A DNA stretch of 64,000 nt, taken from Shewanella sp. CG12_big_fil_rev_8_21_14_0_65_47_15. Lineage in GTDB: Bacteria > Pseudomonadota > Gammaproteobacteria > Enterobacterales > Shewanellaceae. The notes under the pieces were generated by a model. The model ran no database searches and had not been told where the DNA came from. It saw only the letters and a list, made by a program, of their open reading frames with translations. The DNA lies in contig NZ_PFGL01000019.1 of assembly GCF_002783505.1 (NCBI RefSeq), positions 1 to 64,000 on the forward strand. Reading direction: 5' to 3'. Shown piece by piece: positions 44,240 to 52,725 of this stretch (the first letter of the stretch is position 1; every line of letters starts with the position of its first letter). The position numbers and the translations under genes were made by a program.

Positions 44240-44893
44240 ATGAGTGATTTAAGTTTTCTCGCTAAAAAGCGTTACACCACTAAGGCGTTTGATCCCACTA
44301 AGACGATTCCTGCGGATAAAATAGCAGAAATCAAAACCTTATTGCAGTACAGTCCGTCATCGACTAACTCTCAGCCTTGGCACTTTGTGCTAGCCAGTAC
44401 CGCCGAAGGCAAAGCTTTGGTGGCACAGGCGACCGAGAACTTCGCATTTAATACCCCAAAAATCCTCAATGCCTCCCATGTGGTCGTCCTTTGTACTCGT
44501 ACTCAACTCGATGAAGCACACTTACTGCAAGTGCTGGAACAAGAAGCAAAGGATGGCCGCTTTGCCAATGAAGAAGCCAAGCAAGGCCAACATAATGGCC
44601 GCTCTTTCTTCGTCAATATGCATAAATATGAGCTGAAAGATGCCCAACATTGGATGGAGAAGCAGGTCTACTTAGCACTCGGTACCTTAATGCTTGGCGC
44701 GAGCGTGTTAGATATTGATGCCTGCCCGATTGAAGGTTTCGACGCCACAAAACTGAATCAAGTTTTAGGTCTGCGGGAAAAAGGCCTATGTGCTTCTGTG
44801 GTCGTCGCCCTCGGTTATCGCTCGGAAGAAGACTTTAATGCTAAGTTACCTAAGTCCCGTTTAGCACAAGAAGTGATCTTCACCGACATCTAA
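44240..44893 (+). CDS. nfsB: Oxygen-insensitive NAD(P)H nitroreductase NfsB
   Basis: A 217-residue FMN flavoprotein that reduces nitroaromatics and quinones by two-electron transfer. The family N-terminus is MSDLSFLAKKRYTTKAFDPT, followed by the FMN contact LLQYSPSSTNSQPWHFVLAS; the second FMN region is ACPIEGFDATKLNQVLGLRE. The ATG at 44240 is chosen since GGAG precedes it and it matches NfsB lengths; the frame is open ten codons further up. Monocistronic with a terminator. Confidence 0.95.
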   Translation: MSDLSFLAKKRYTTKAFDPTKTIPADKIAEIKTLLQYSPSSTNSQPWHFVLASTAEGKALVAQATENFAFNTPKILNASHVVVLCTRTQLDEAHLLQVLEQEAKDGRFANEEAKQGQHNGRSFFVNMHKYELKDAQHWMEKQVYLALGTLMLGASVLDIDACPIEGFDATKLNQVLGLREKGLCASVVVALGYRSEEDFNAKLPKSRLAQEVIFTDI

Positions 44894-44907
44894 ATCGGCC
44901 CATAAAT

Positions 44908-44948
44908 AAAATGCCCTTGATTTAACAATGTTTAAATCGGGGCATTTT
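44908..44948 (+). terminator. Rho-independent terminator after nfsB
   Basis: Long imperfect stem AAAATGCCCTTGATTTAA/TTTAAATCGGGGCATTTT followed by a T-rich tract. Confidence 0.8.
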
Positions 44949-45209
44949 GTTTTTTGTAGAAAAATGCCGCGTCACTCGCTCCGAATCCCCCCTAAAACCA
45001 ACAAAAAGATGGAGTGACTCGCGGAACGATTGCTCTAAAATCCATCTTTGCCTACACTTTTGCTCTATGGCATAGTCTATTTTCGTCACTGTTTTATGGG
45101 CGAATGTAGGGCTTTAAAACCCACGGCTAGCCGCAACAATTGATTCGATAAGATAACGTCTATTTTTTACCACTTAAGCTTTGCAAACAAATAGGATGGG
45201 ACAGTCAGT

Positions 45210-45854
45210 ATGTTATTTGCCAAACCCTCACTCACTGAGGAACCTCAATCGATTCGAGTTGCAAATACTAAGGGTGACAACCCTCTGATTTGGCCCCTTC
45301 TGTCGGTATTGCAAGCCTCAAATCACAGTTGGAAAATCCATCATCTTGCGACAGAGTTACAAAGCAAAGGGCTTATTCACCCCCTCGATGACAATCCGGG
45401 TAACGATCTTTTTAAGCGCAATTTCCTGCTGATGAATGCCCTGTTTGAATTACAAGAAATGCTGCTACCTAAACAATGGCTGCAAGTCAAAGCCATGGAG
45501 ATCCAAATATTTCGTTTAGTCCCATCCAATGTTAACCAGTTGATTATGCAAGACTCTCACCTTCGTGATTATTACCTTGACTGGAATAATTACGATGTCA
45601 GTGAAAATGTCGTCCGCGAGTTATTGGAAGCCTTCTGGAGCAGCTATACGAGCTATATTGGCTTAAATGTCAATCTAATGCATAAGGGCCATGCCTTAAG
45701 GGTATTCGAGCTGGATGAAAGTGCTAGCGCGCGGGATATTCGTAAACAATGGCGCCGTTTAGCCTTAAAATGGCATCCCGATCGGCCAGATGGTAATGCC
45801 GCGCGTTTCCGAGAAGTCTGCGAGGCTTGGCAATCCTTAAGAGATATTGCTTAA
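45210..45854 (+). CDS. DnaJ-related protein with C-terminal J domain
   Basis: A 214-residue protein with an N-terminal DNAJ-related domain (about 25-150; LIWPLLSVLQASNHSWKIHH, LFELQEMLLPKQWL) and a C-terminal J domain (about 160-214). The HPD motif is intact in LALKWHPDRPDGNAARF, so it should stimulate DnaK. Such J-domain-last proteins are common in Shewanella and Vibrio; the client is unknown. Confidence 0.9.
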   Translation: MLFAKPSLTEEPQSIRVANTKGDNPLIWPLLSVLQASNHSWKIHHLATELQSKGLIHPLDDNPGNDLFKRNFLLMNALFELQEMLLPKQWLQVKAMEIQIFRLVPSNVNQLIMQDSHLRDYYLDWNNYDVSENVVRELLEAFWSSYTSYIGLNVNLMHKGHALRVFELDESASARDIRKQWRRLALKWHPDRPDGNAARFREVCEAWQSLRDIA

Positions 45855-46225
45855 CACTCCCCCTAAGCATGCTCTATATAGGATATCGCTAGCGATGCTC
45901 GCCCTTGCACAGAGGCTTGCTCATGCTTCAACTGCGCTACCATCCGGTGCCGTTAGGTGCGAAATAACCCCATAAAGAAATGTGATCCCCTTTGCAGTCC
46001 TGTGAATCTCACGGAGAATACCTTCAAGGATCACAGATTTACTCCAATATTTCCTCGGCAATTCAGCGATAATTAAGCCTTTCAATTTACTCTGGAACCC
46101 TGTGTGAACACTGGCATTTTGGCAAGCGTCACTCCAAGAAGAAACATCCTCTGTTTGTCTAGCGCCTACTTTGCCGAGCCGTTAACAGATGATCTAAATT
46201 CAATCTAACCGACTTTGAGGAACAT
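45855..46225. other. Intergenic region upstream of the DsbA-like gene
   Basis: About 370 bases without a credible ORF. A GAGGAACAT ribosome site ends it. No other feature was recognised. Confidence 0.5.
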
Positions 46226-46975
46226 ATGATCAAACCATTAGCCTTGGCTGTAGCCTTAATTGTCACACCATTAAGCGCGTTTGCCGCCAACTTTGTCGAA
46301 GGCACCCATTACACCCAAGTGTCCGATAAGGCCCCGAGCAGCGAGCCCAAACTCACTGAGTTTTACTCCTTTTACTGCCATAACTGCTTCAATATGGAGA
46401 CAAATTATCTACCTGATATTAAAGCTAATTTAAATAAGCAGATTAGCTTTGATAGCAAGCATGTCGATTTTATGAATAGCGCAATCGGCACTGAGGTGAT
46501 GCGCTCGCTCGCGGTCATTCAAAACGTTGAGAATAAAGGGGCAATTACCCATGCCATGTTCACCGCTATCCAAGGTGAAGCTGGCGCAAATGGCCATGAT
46601 CACAGCGCACCAGGTCACCAACATGAGCCGCAAATCAACAGCCGCGACGATATTAAACAAGTCTTCGCCCAATTCGGCATAGATGCTGCCAAGTATGATG
46701 AACTTGCCGATAGCAAAGGCACAGATGAAAAACTCGCCCTGTGGCGTGCACAGCAGGAACAGTTTCGAGTTGAGAGCGTTCCCGCTTTTATTGTGAATGA
46801 TAAATACGCTGTTAACTTAAGCAATATCAAAACTTTAGATGAATTAGTTGGCTTAGTGAATTATCTTGCCGTCGAAAAAGATGCCAAAGCCCCGGCAAGT
46901 TCAGGTGGCAGCTTAGGCTGGTTGTTCCTCATCTTTGCTGCTGTGATGGGTCTAGGTCGTCAACAGCGTCTTTAA
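46226..46975 (+). CDS. DsbA-like thiol-disulfide oxidoreductase with GlyGly-CTERM tail
   Basis: A 249-residue envelope thioredoxin-fold protein. Signal peptide ends LSAFA. The redox motif is FYSFYCHNCFNMETNY, a CHNC site (Cys51, Cys54) instead of the CPHC of DsbA. The cis-Pro loop is RVESVPAFIVNDKY. Two oddities: a His-rich insert, GANGHDHSAPGHQHEPQ (about 116-132), and a C-terminus GGSLGWLFLIFAAVMGLG followed by RQQRL. The latter is a GlyGly-CTERM rhombosortase signal like the one on ExeM in this window. So it is probably sorted to the surface by type II secretion, which is unusual for a DsbA. Confidence 0.88.
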   Translation: MIKPLALAVALIVTPLSAFAANFVEGTHYTQVSDKAPSSEPKLTEFYSFYCHNCFNMETNYLPDIKANLNKQISFDSKHVDFMNSAIGTEVMRSLAVIQNVENKGAITHAMFTAIQGEAGANGHDHSAPGHQHEPQINSRDDIKQVFAQFGIDAAKYDELADSKGTDEKLALWRAQQEQFRVESVPAFIVNDKYAVNLSNIKTLDELVGLVNYLAVEKDAKAPASSGGSLGWLFLIFAAVMGLGRQQRL

Positions 46976-46988
46976 ATATTGATGCCAT

Positions 46989-47017
46989 AAAAAAACCAGC
47001 AGCACTGCTGGTTTTTT
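46989..47017. terminator. Bidirectional terminator after the DsbA-like gene
   Basis: AAAAAACCAGCAG/CTGCTGGTTTTTT hairpin between convergent genes, with A and T runs on both sides. Confidence 0.9.
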
Positions 47018-47066
47018 ATTATTAAGCTCAATTCACTCTGGGGTAAAACCCACAAAGCTAGCTTGC

Positions 47067-48074
47067 CTAGGGGAAATTACGCTCAGTGACAGCTTTTGCT
47101 GTAACGGTAATGCCCTGCTCGTCGGCGTGAATGAAAAATGGCGCGTCCACATCGTCCGCATTATTGCTCACATCGGGATCATCATTTTGTGCCAAACAAG
47201 TGTAGCCTAGGCTGTAATCCCCAGTCACAACGAAACCAAACTCGTAGCCATGCCCAACAACTTGCCCGTTCTCATCGTTAATGTCATTAACCCTTGCTGC
47301 GGCAATAGGAGCGATTTCAGTGGCAGTATCGGCCTCGGCACGAAAATCCTTCATCTGCTCTAACCCAGTATTCGCGGGGTATAAATAAACCGCAGGGGCA
47401 AATTCTGAACCACCAGCAGCCACTTCACATCCTTCCATTACAGTGGCACCGACAACACCTTTAATTGAGCCTACATCAGCTTGGTTATGCATTTGCACTG
47501 AGGTAGGTTTTAAAGTCCAATACGCCTTATTTCCATGGGGATCTTGCATTCCTTTATGTAAATCGAACTCTGCCACAAAGCTATTCACACCGGCTGCGAT
47601 AGTGAATTTTTGATTAAAAAACAGTCTTCCCGTATCGCTATCTTCCGCCCCCACGCCACCACAGGAACCATTACTGTTGGTCACTAACCCGTGCATCACA
47701 TCATCCATAGTCTGCACAAATGAACTATCTGCATTCGCCACTGTGCTATTTTTCATATAGAGGCACATTTGGTATTCACCAACGGGAATGGATTGGCCAC
47801 TGACTAAGGTTTCGACTGCGCTGCCTTGAAACTCCAGCAAATCAACAAATTTGAGTTCACCATTGGGCATAACATTGAATGAATGGCTACCTGTCTCATT
47901 TTTTAAAACCACTTGCTTAAATGCAATAGTGACTGATTTGGCATCGGCGGGATTGTCGGAAACACCTAGACTAAAGGTTCCCATCTGGGGGACGGGATCA
48001 TCAGAGTCTGAGCCGCCACAACCAAACAGTAGAGCAGTTAAAACAACAGCAAGAGCACTTTTTTGAATGTTCAT
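47067..48074 (-). CDS. DUF4382 lipoprotein
   Basis: A 335-residue lipoprotein (signal LAVVLTALLFGC, lipobox LFGC) followed by a Gly/Ser/Asp linker. The DUF4382 domain covers about 30-190: GTFSLGVSDNPADAKSVTIA, FKQVVLKN and FVDLLEFQGSAVETLVSGQS then IPVGEYQMCLYM. The C-terminal part is a carboxypeptidase-regulatory-like beta domain. The domain is common in surface lipoproteins of marine bacteria; function unknown. Confidence 0.85.
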   Translation of the reverse strand: MNIQKSALAVVLTALLFGCGGSDSDDPVPQMGTFSLGVSDNPADAKSVTIAFKQVVLKNETGSHSFNVMPNGELKFVDLLEFQGSAVETLVSGQSIPVGEYQMCLYMKNSTVANADSSFVQTMDDVMHGLVTNSNGSCGGVGAEDSDTGRLFFNQKFTIAAGVNSFVAEFDLHKGMQDPHGNKAYWTLKPTSVQMHNQADVGSIKGVVGATVMEGCEVAAGGSEFAPAVYLYPANTGLEQMKDFRAEADTATEIAPIAAARVNDINDENGQVVGHGYEFGFVVTGDYSLGYTCLAQNDDPDVSNNADDVDAPFFIHADEQGITVTAKAVTERNFP

Positions 48075-48408
48075 AGGATACCTCCATTTAGGATTTCAAA
48101 AATAACTCTCAATGCTTCAATAGGTTTAGACTCATTCCTGCCAGTCAAAAGATACAGATCTTTAGTAGAACATCTTGAAGAGATACAGTAAGAGTCAAGC
48201 TTAGGGATGCATGTAGAATTAAGTCTAAGAGCAAATGTATATCTTGTCGATGAACATAGGCTGAACGCTTAACCACGCTCGGCGACAGGCAAGACATAAA
48301 TGCTAGGCTACAAACCGACATAAAGGATCCCAATAGGGTGTCCCCGTTGTCAGCGGAACTCAATAACGGTGTAACAAGTGAAATAGTAAAAATACAGGAT
48401 ACGAGGAT
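48075..48408. other. Intergenic region without a supported gene
   Basis: About 330 bases; a 72-codon minus-strand ORF lacks a ribosome site and family likeness. The promoter of the DUF4382 gene lies at the left end. Confidence 0.5.
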
Positions 48409-48945
48409 CTATTGACGAATAAAATCAATGATATGGGTTGCGGCCAGCACTATATGTATAATCAAAAAAATGATAAAAGCTTGGGCAAATATCTGGTGAT
48501 AAGCACGCCATTCCATTGCCATAGCGGTATCTTGGTAGACAAACCACGCTCCACCCGTCAACCCAGTTGCGACGAGCAATAACATGCCGATCCCTTCCAC
48601 TGTGCTGAATAACCCTTTGCCCCCCGCCACGGGAAGCTTACCTCGTGTTATCCCGACAATATCTTGCTTAAGCTGTGCCCAGTCACCCATCAGCCAGCCA
48701 AAATACAAGTGCCACTTACCCTGCAAGGTATTGCGAACCAGAAATAACATACCGAGGACGGCGCAAAAAAGCCCGAGGTAAACATGGAGGTAATCCCAAA
48801 TACTGGCGTGACTTCTCAGGCTTCTGCCAATAAAAATCCATGGGCTAGTGCACACTAAGAAAGTACAGCAGCTCACAATCCAGACATGCAGATGTGCAAG
48901 CAAAATAGCCAATACTTTATTGAGCTTAGCGACCAGACGCGGCAT
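48409..48945 (-). CDS. Cytochrome b561-like (b-type) membrane protein
   Basis: A 178-residue membrane protein with four helices of the cytochrome b/b6 N-domain kind: LAILLAHLHVWIVSCCTFLV, DYLHVYLGLFCAVLGMLFLV, GIGMLLLVATGLTGGAWFVY and IFAQAFIIFLIIHIVLAATH. His residues (LHVW, YLHVYLG, YHQIF, IIHIV, ATHIIDF) are placed to ligate two haems b. It lies nine bases after hemG, so a link to electron transfer from HemG to the quinone pool is plausible but unproven. Confidence 0.8.
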   Translation of the reverse strand: MPRLVAKLNKVLAILLAHLHVWIVSCCTFLVCTSPWIFIGRSLRSHASIWDYLHVYLGLFCAVLGMLFLVRNTLQGKWHLYFGWLMGDWAQLKQDIVGITRGKLPVAGGKGLFSTVEGIGMLLLVATGLTGGAWFVYQDTAMAMEWRAYHQIFAQAFIIFLIIHIVLAATHIIDFIRQ

Positions 48946-48954
48946 TTAATCTCC

Positions 48955-49479
48955 TTATTCTGCTTGATGAATTTGCTCAGCAAACTCGGCCACTTCCTGC
49001 CAATCCGTGTATTCAACATTGGTCACAGGGTCCGTTGGGCCTTTAGTTAACCACATAATAAAGCGGATAATATTTCTATCTAGCGCGTTATAGCCTTGAT
49101 AGTTTAAGTTACCACCAAACACCTGTAACAGCTGTGGCCGCCAAGTAGTTTTACTTAAAAAAGCCTGCATATAAGGGTTTGTTTCCGGCGTATTTTTCTC
49201 CGGTTTACGGGCAACTAAACTCACTGAGAAAAAGCCCCCCACTTTTTGCGTTAATAGTGACTGATGTTTCTGAATAAACTCATATAAACCAGAACAATGC
49301 TTACCATGGCGAATACTGGCACCTATGATAATTTTATCGAAGGACTCCATCGCAGGCACAGCTTTGATGTCCGCAATCACAACCGAATTGCCTAAATCTC
49401 TAAGCTGCTGCGCTAGCTGATTAGTAATTTTACGGGTCTGGCCGTGGACACTGGAGAAAATGATCAGAATTTTTTTCAC
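48955..49479 (-). CDS. hemG: Menaquinone-dependent protoporphyrinogen oxidase HemG
   Basis: A 174-residue flavodoxin-like enzyme that oxidises protoporphyrinogen IX to protoporphyrin IX in haem synthesis, passing electrons to quinone. The FMN phosphate loop is ILIIFSSVHGQTRKI and the family insert is ARKPEKNTPETNPYMQAFL; the segment DRNIIRFIMWLTKGPTD is the conserved membrane-contact helix. First gene of a two-gene operon with a b-type cytochrome. Confidence 0.93.
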   Translation of the reverse strand: MKKILIIFSSVHGQTRKITNQLAQQLRDLGNSVVIADIKAVPAMESFDKIIIGASIRHGKHCSGLYEFIQKHQSLLTQKVGGFFSVSLVARKPEKNTPETNPYMQAFLSKTTWRPQLLQVFGGNLNYQGYNALDRNIIRFIMWLTKGPTDPVTNVEYTDWQEVAEFAEQIHQAE

Positions 49480-49761
49480 TTTAGTCTCGATTTATCTCAA
49501 CAACAATAAGAAAAAGCGGCCCGAAAGATAATAGGAGGAGGCGGCTTAGATTTATCTCGTAATAGGCAAGCTGCCCATTACTCTATTGCATACTAGGTGA
49601 TTTACCCAGTCATTTACATGAAATAGATCACGGGCTTAGCGCCAACTCGCCAAGGGATATGCCGGAGTTATAGCTTGCTCACAAAAATAGATATTAAGGA
49701 TGTCGAGACTCAAACTGTTACATATTCGGCATATATCAGTATGGCCTGTTATGGCTAATGA

Positions 49762-51021
49762 ATGAAAAAAGCATTAGCATTTGAACACTTATCGCCTGAG
49801 TCCCCTAAGCCTATGCAAAACCCTCAAACCAAAGATCCTAAAGCACTCTTGCTTTGGATGACCTTCGTAATGTCATTAGTGTTCGCAGTCTGGCAGGCCC
49901 TACTCAATAACTTTGTGATTGAAAAAGCTCAATTTACTGGTGCTGAAATTGGCATGCTACAAAGCCTGAGGGAAATACCCGGCTTTCTCGCCTTTACCGC
50001 CATCTTTGTGCTGCTACTGATCCGCGAGCAGGCCTTCGCCCTGCTTTCTCTGGCGCTGCTATGTATTGGTGTGGCGGTGACAGGTTTCTTTCCTCAGGTC
50101 ATAGGCCTGTATCTGACGACGGTGTTGATGTCTGTCGGGTTTCACTATTTTGAAACCATCAACCAATCGCTCACACTGCAGTGGGTCGATAAAAAAGATA
50201 CCGCAGGCTTTATGGGAAAAGCGCTGGCGTGGCGCTCGGCGGCGGCCTTAGTGGGCTACGCGAGTATTTGGCTGGTAATGACCTGGTTGAAACTAGACTA
50301 TCAACACATGTATCTGATTATTGGCGCATTAGGCCTCGTTATGGTGCTGACCATGGCTTGGTATTACCCCAAGTTTGAAACTACGGAAGTACAACATAAA
50401 AAAATCATTCTGCGTAAGCGCTATTGGCTCTATTACCTGCTGACCTTTTTCTCGGGGGCGAGACGGCAAATCTTTATGGTATTTGCGGGCTTTATGATGG
50501 TCGAAAAGTTTGGTTACAGCGTGAGTGAAATTACCGCGCTGTTCTTAATTAACTATGTCGTCAACCTACTGTTTGCACCTGCGATTGGGCGGTTTATTGG
50601 CCGGATTGGCGAGCGTAATGCGCTTACAGTGGAATATGTCGGACTCATCATAGTCTTCATCAGTTACGCCTTAGTCGAGCAACCCCATATGGCTGCAGCG
50701 CTGTATGTTATCGATCATTTGTTGTTTGCCATGGCGATTGCGATGAAAACCTATTTTCAAAAAATCGCCGATAGCAAAGATATTGCCGCCACTATGTCGG
50801 TCAGTTTCACCATTAATCATATCGCCGCGGTCATCATTCCAGTACTCCTAGGGCTGTTATGGTTAACTGACCCAGCCCTCGTCTTTTATATAGGTGCAGG
50901 TTTTGCCGTATGCTCGTTAATTCTTGCGCTTAATGTGCCGCGCCATCCTGAACCGGGTAAAGAGACCCTATGGTCTTGGCCTAGCAAAAATGCGAAAACC
51001 ATCGCCAAAGCTGTCGAATAA
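49762..51021 (+). CDS. Major facilitator superfamily transporter
   Basis: A 419-residue inner-membrane transporter with about 12 hydrophobic segments, such as LLLWMTFVMSLVFAVWQALL, GFLAFTAIFVLLLIREQAFA and YVGLIIVFISYALVEQP. The central loop (PKFETTEVQHKKIILRKRYW) is cytoplasmic. The substrate cannot be inferred. The start is uncertain: ATG 49762 is used; ATG 49813 would also place the first helix near the N-terminus. Neither has a strong ribosome site. Confidence 0.85.
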   Translation: MKKALAFEHLSPESPKPMQNPQTKDPKALLLWMTFVMSLVFAVWQALLNNFVIEKAQFTGAEIGMLQSLREIPGFLAFTAIFVLLLIREQAFALLSLALLCIGVAVTGFFPQVIGLYLTTVLMSVGFHYFETINQSLTLQWVDKKDTAGFMGKALAWRSAAALVGYASIWLVMTWLKLDYQHMYLIIGALGLVMVLTMAWYYPKFETTEVQHKKIILRKRYWLYYLLTFFSGARRQIFMVFAGFMMVEKFGYSVSEITALFLINYVVNLLFAPAIGRFIGRIGERNALTVEYVGLIIVFISYALVEQPHMAAALYVIDHLLFAMAIAMKTYFQKIADSKDIAATMSVSFTINHIAAVIIPVLLGLLWLTDPALVFYIGAGFAVCSLILALNVPRHPEPGKETLWSWPSKNAKTIAKAVE

Positions 51022-51124
51022 AGCAGCAAAATAACTAGATAGGGAATAAGCTAAGCGAGAGGCTCAAATTAAAGACTTAGCTCAATGCTCAAACCAAATT
51101 AGAGGTTTAAGGATTATTAACGCG

Positions 51125-51964
51125 ATGAAAGATTCAGATATTTTAATGTTGGCAGAAGAGGGCGAGTCAGCATCCGAGGTATCTGCTCGTAAAAAAGCCC
51201 TACTGCTCGGCCGTCAATTAGGCTTAGCCAGCGAACAAGATTATCGCCCTGCGAATGCTTCCATCGCCGAACGAGCCCAACATAGGGCACGCAAACTGTC
51301 GAGCCAATACCAGGCCAATGTGGAAACTATCTTTGCCCTTGCGTTGAGCTACACCCCATCGGATGTAACGGGTGTCGACCTCGATCCCGACTGGAGTCAT
51401 CAATTCTTTCTGATGGCGGAGCAAATCCATAACCGCAGGATGCAAGACTTGTGGGCACGGATATTATCGAGCGAGATTGTTAATCCAGGGAATTTCAGCC
51501 TGCGCACCTTAGCACTACTCAAACAACTGACCCACAGGGAAGCACAAATCCTTGAAAAAGCGCTCGGCATGGCGGCCAAGGTGAATAATGAACAACGGCT
51601 AAAACTCATTAGCGGCTATCGCTTATCGGGTGGGATTGGCCAGTATTTCCGTAAAACAACTTCGGTCAATTTAGGCTTATCCCAGTTTGGCCTGCCCTAT
51701 TCCAGCATTCTGACCTTAGTCGATGCGGGGATACTCCACAGCAGCGAGTTCGAAACCGGTTTACTCAACAATAAAACCCCCATTCAATTTGCCATGCCAG
51801 GCATACACATGAAGCTCACGCCTAAAAGCGGCAATCTGCTTTTTAGCTATTATCGCTTCACACCGATAGGCGATGAACTTGCCCAACTCGTGCAGCCTAA
51901 GGCGGATCAAGAATACCTCAAGGCCCTACAACTCCTGTTCGCTAAAGATTTTAAAATAGAATAA
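51125..51964 (+). CDS. TIGR03899/DUF2806-like cytoplasmic protein
   Basis: A 279-residue soluble protein. The central part, VDLDPDWSHQFFLMAEQIHN, MQDLWARILSSEIVNPGNFS and LRTLALLKQLTHREAQILEK, follows the DUF2806 pattern (a WARIL-x-GE segment), and the whole resembles the TIGR03899 family of Vibrio and Shewanella. Function unknown. Separate transcript downstream of the MFS gene. Confidence 0.7.
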   Translation: MKDSDILMLAEEGESASEVSARKKALLLGRQLGLASEQDYRPANASIAERAQHRARKLSSQYQANVETIFALALSYTPSDVTGVDLDPDWSHQFFLMAEQIHNRRMQDLWARILSSEIVNPGNFSLRTLALLKQLTHREAQILEKALGMAAKVNNEQRLKLISGYRLSGGIGQYFRKTTSVNLGLSQFGLPYSSILTLVDAGILHSSEFETGLLNNKTPIQFAMPGIHMKLTPKSGNLLFSYYRFTPIGDELAQLVQPKADQEYLKALQLLFAKDFKIE

Positions 51965-52014
51965 TTATCATCTGCCGCGAGTAAGAATTGGCTTATTAAT
52001 ATCAGAAATAACAA

Positions 52015-52032
52015 AGGAGCCCTAAGGCTCCT
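52015..52032 (-). terminator. Short hairpin after cysC
   Basis: AGGAGCC-CTAA-GGCTCCT; on the minus strand followed by TTTG. A modest terminator for the sulfate operon. Confidence 0.6.
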
Positions 52033-52044
52033 CTTAACGACTAA

Positions 52045-52662
52045 TTAGGCTAACGCTTTGGCCCTATCGGCATTGATCACATTGATTGCCGTTAGATAAT
52101 CGATTAAGGCGCGCACTTGGATCACCAGATCACCTTTACTGGTATCTATGGTTAACTCTGCCGCTAATGGCGCCTCATAGGGTGATGAAATCCCGGTGAA
52201 ATTGCTGATCTCGCCACTGCGTGCTTTAACGTACAACCCCTTAGGATCGCGTTGCTCACACACACTTAATGGCGTAGCCACATGCACTTCAATAAACTGC
52301 CCCGCCGGAAAGCGGGCACGAATGCTATCGCGCTCCTCACGGGTCGGGGAAATAAAGGCCGATAACACCACCAGCCCCGCATCCACCATCAACTTGGCCA
52401 CTTCACCGACACGGCGCAGGTTCTCGTCACGGTCCTCAACGGTAAAACCTAAGTCTTTACACAGGCCATAGCGCACATTATCGCCATCGAGCAAATAAGT
52501 GTGGAATCCCGCCTCAAATAACGCCCGCTCTAATGCACCCGCCAGTGTCGACTTGCCCGCACCAGACAGTCCGGTAAACCAGAGTAATACTGGATTTTGG
52601 CCTTTCTGCTCGGCTCTGGCGGCTTGATCTACAGGATGTTGATGCCACACGATATTTGTCAT
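52045..52662 (-). CDS. cysC: Adenylylsulfate kinase CysC
   Basis: A 205-residue APS kinase that makes PAPS from APS and ATP, the second activation step of sulfate assimilation. The P-loop is [20 protein letters not shown]; further family segments are [40 protein letters not shown] and [24 protein letters not shown] precedes the ATG. Last gene of the cobA-cysD-cysN-permease-cysC operon. Confidence 0.97.
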   Translation of the reverse strand: MTNIVWHQHPVDQAARAEQKGQNPVLLWFTGLSGAGKSTLAGALERALFEAGFHTYLLDGDNVRYGLCKDLGFTVEDRDENLRRVGEVAKLMVDAGLVVLSAFISPTREERDSIRARFPAGQFIEVHVATPLSVCEQRDPKGLYVKARSGEISNFTGISSPYEAPLAAELTIDTSKGDLVIQVRALIDYLTAINVINADRAKALA

Positions 52663-52725
52663 AAAAACTCCTCAATCCCCATGCACTAAACGGCAAACAC
52701 AAGGGCTATAAACTCAAGCTAATCA

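Noticed and set aside
48145-48363. 72-codon minus-strand ORF
   Set aside because: No ribosome site and no homology pattern; lies in an intergenic region.
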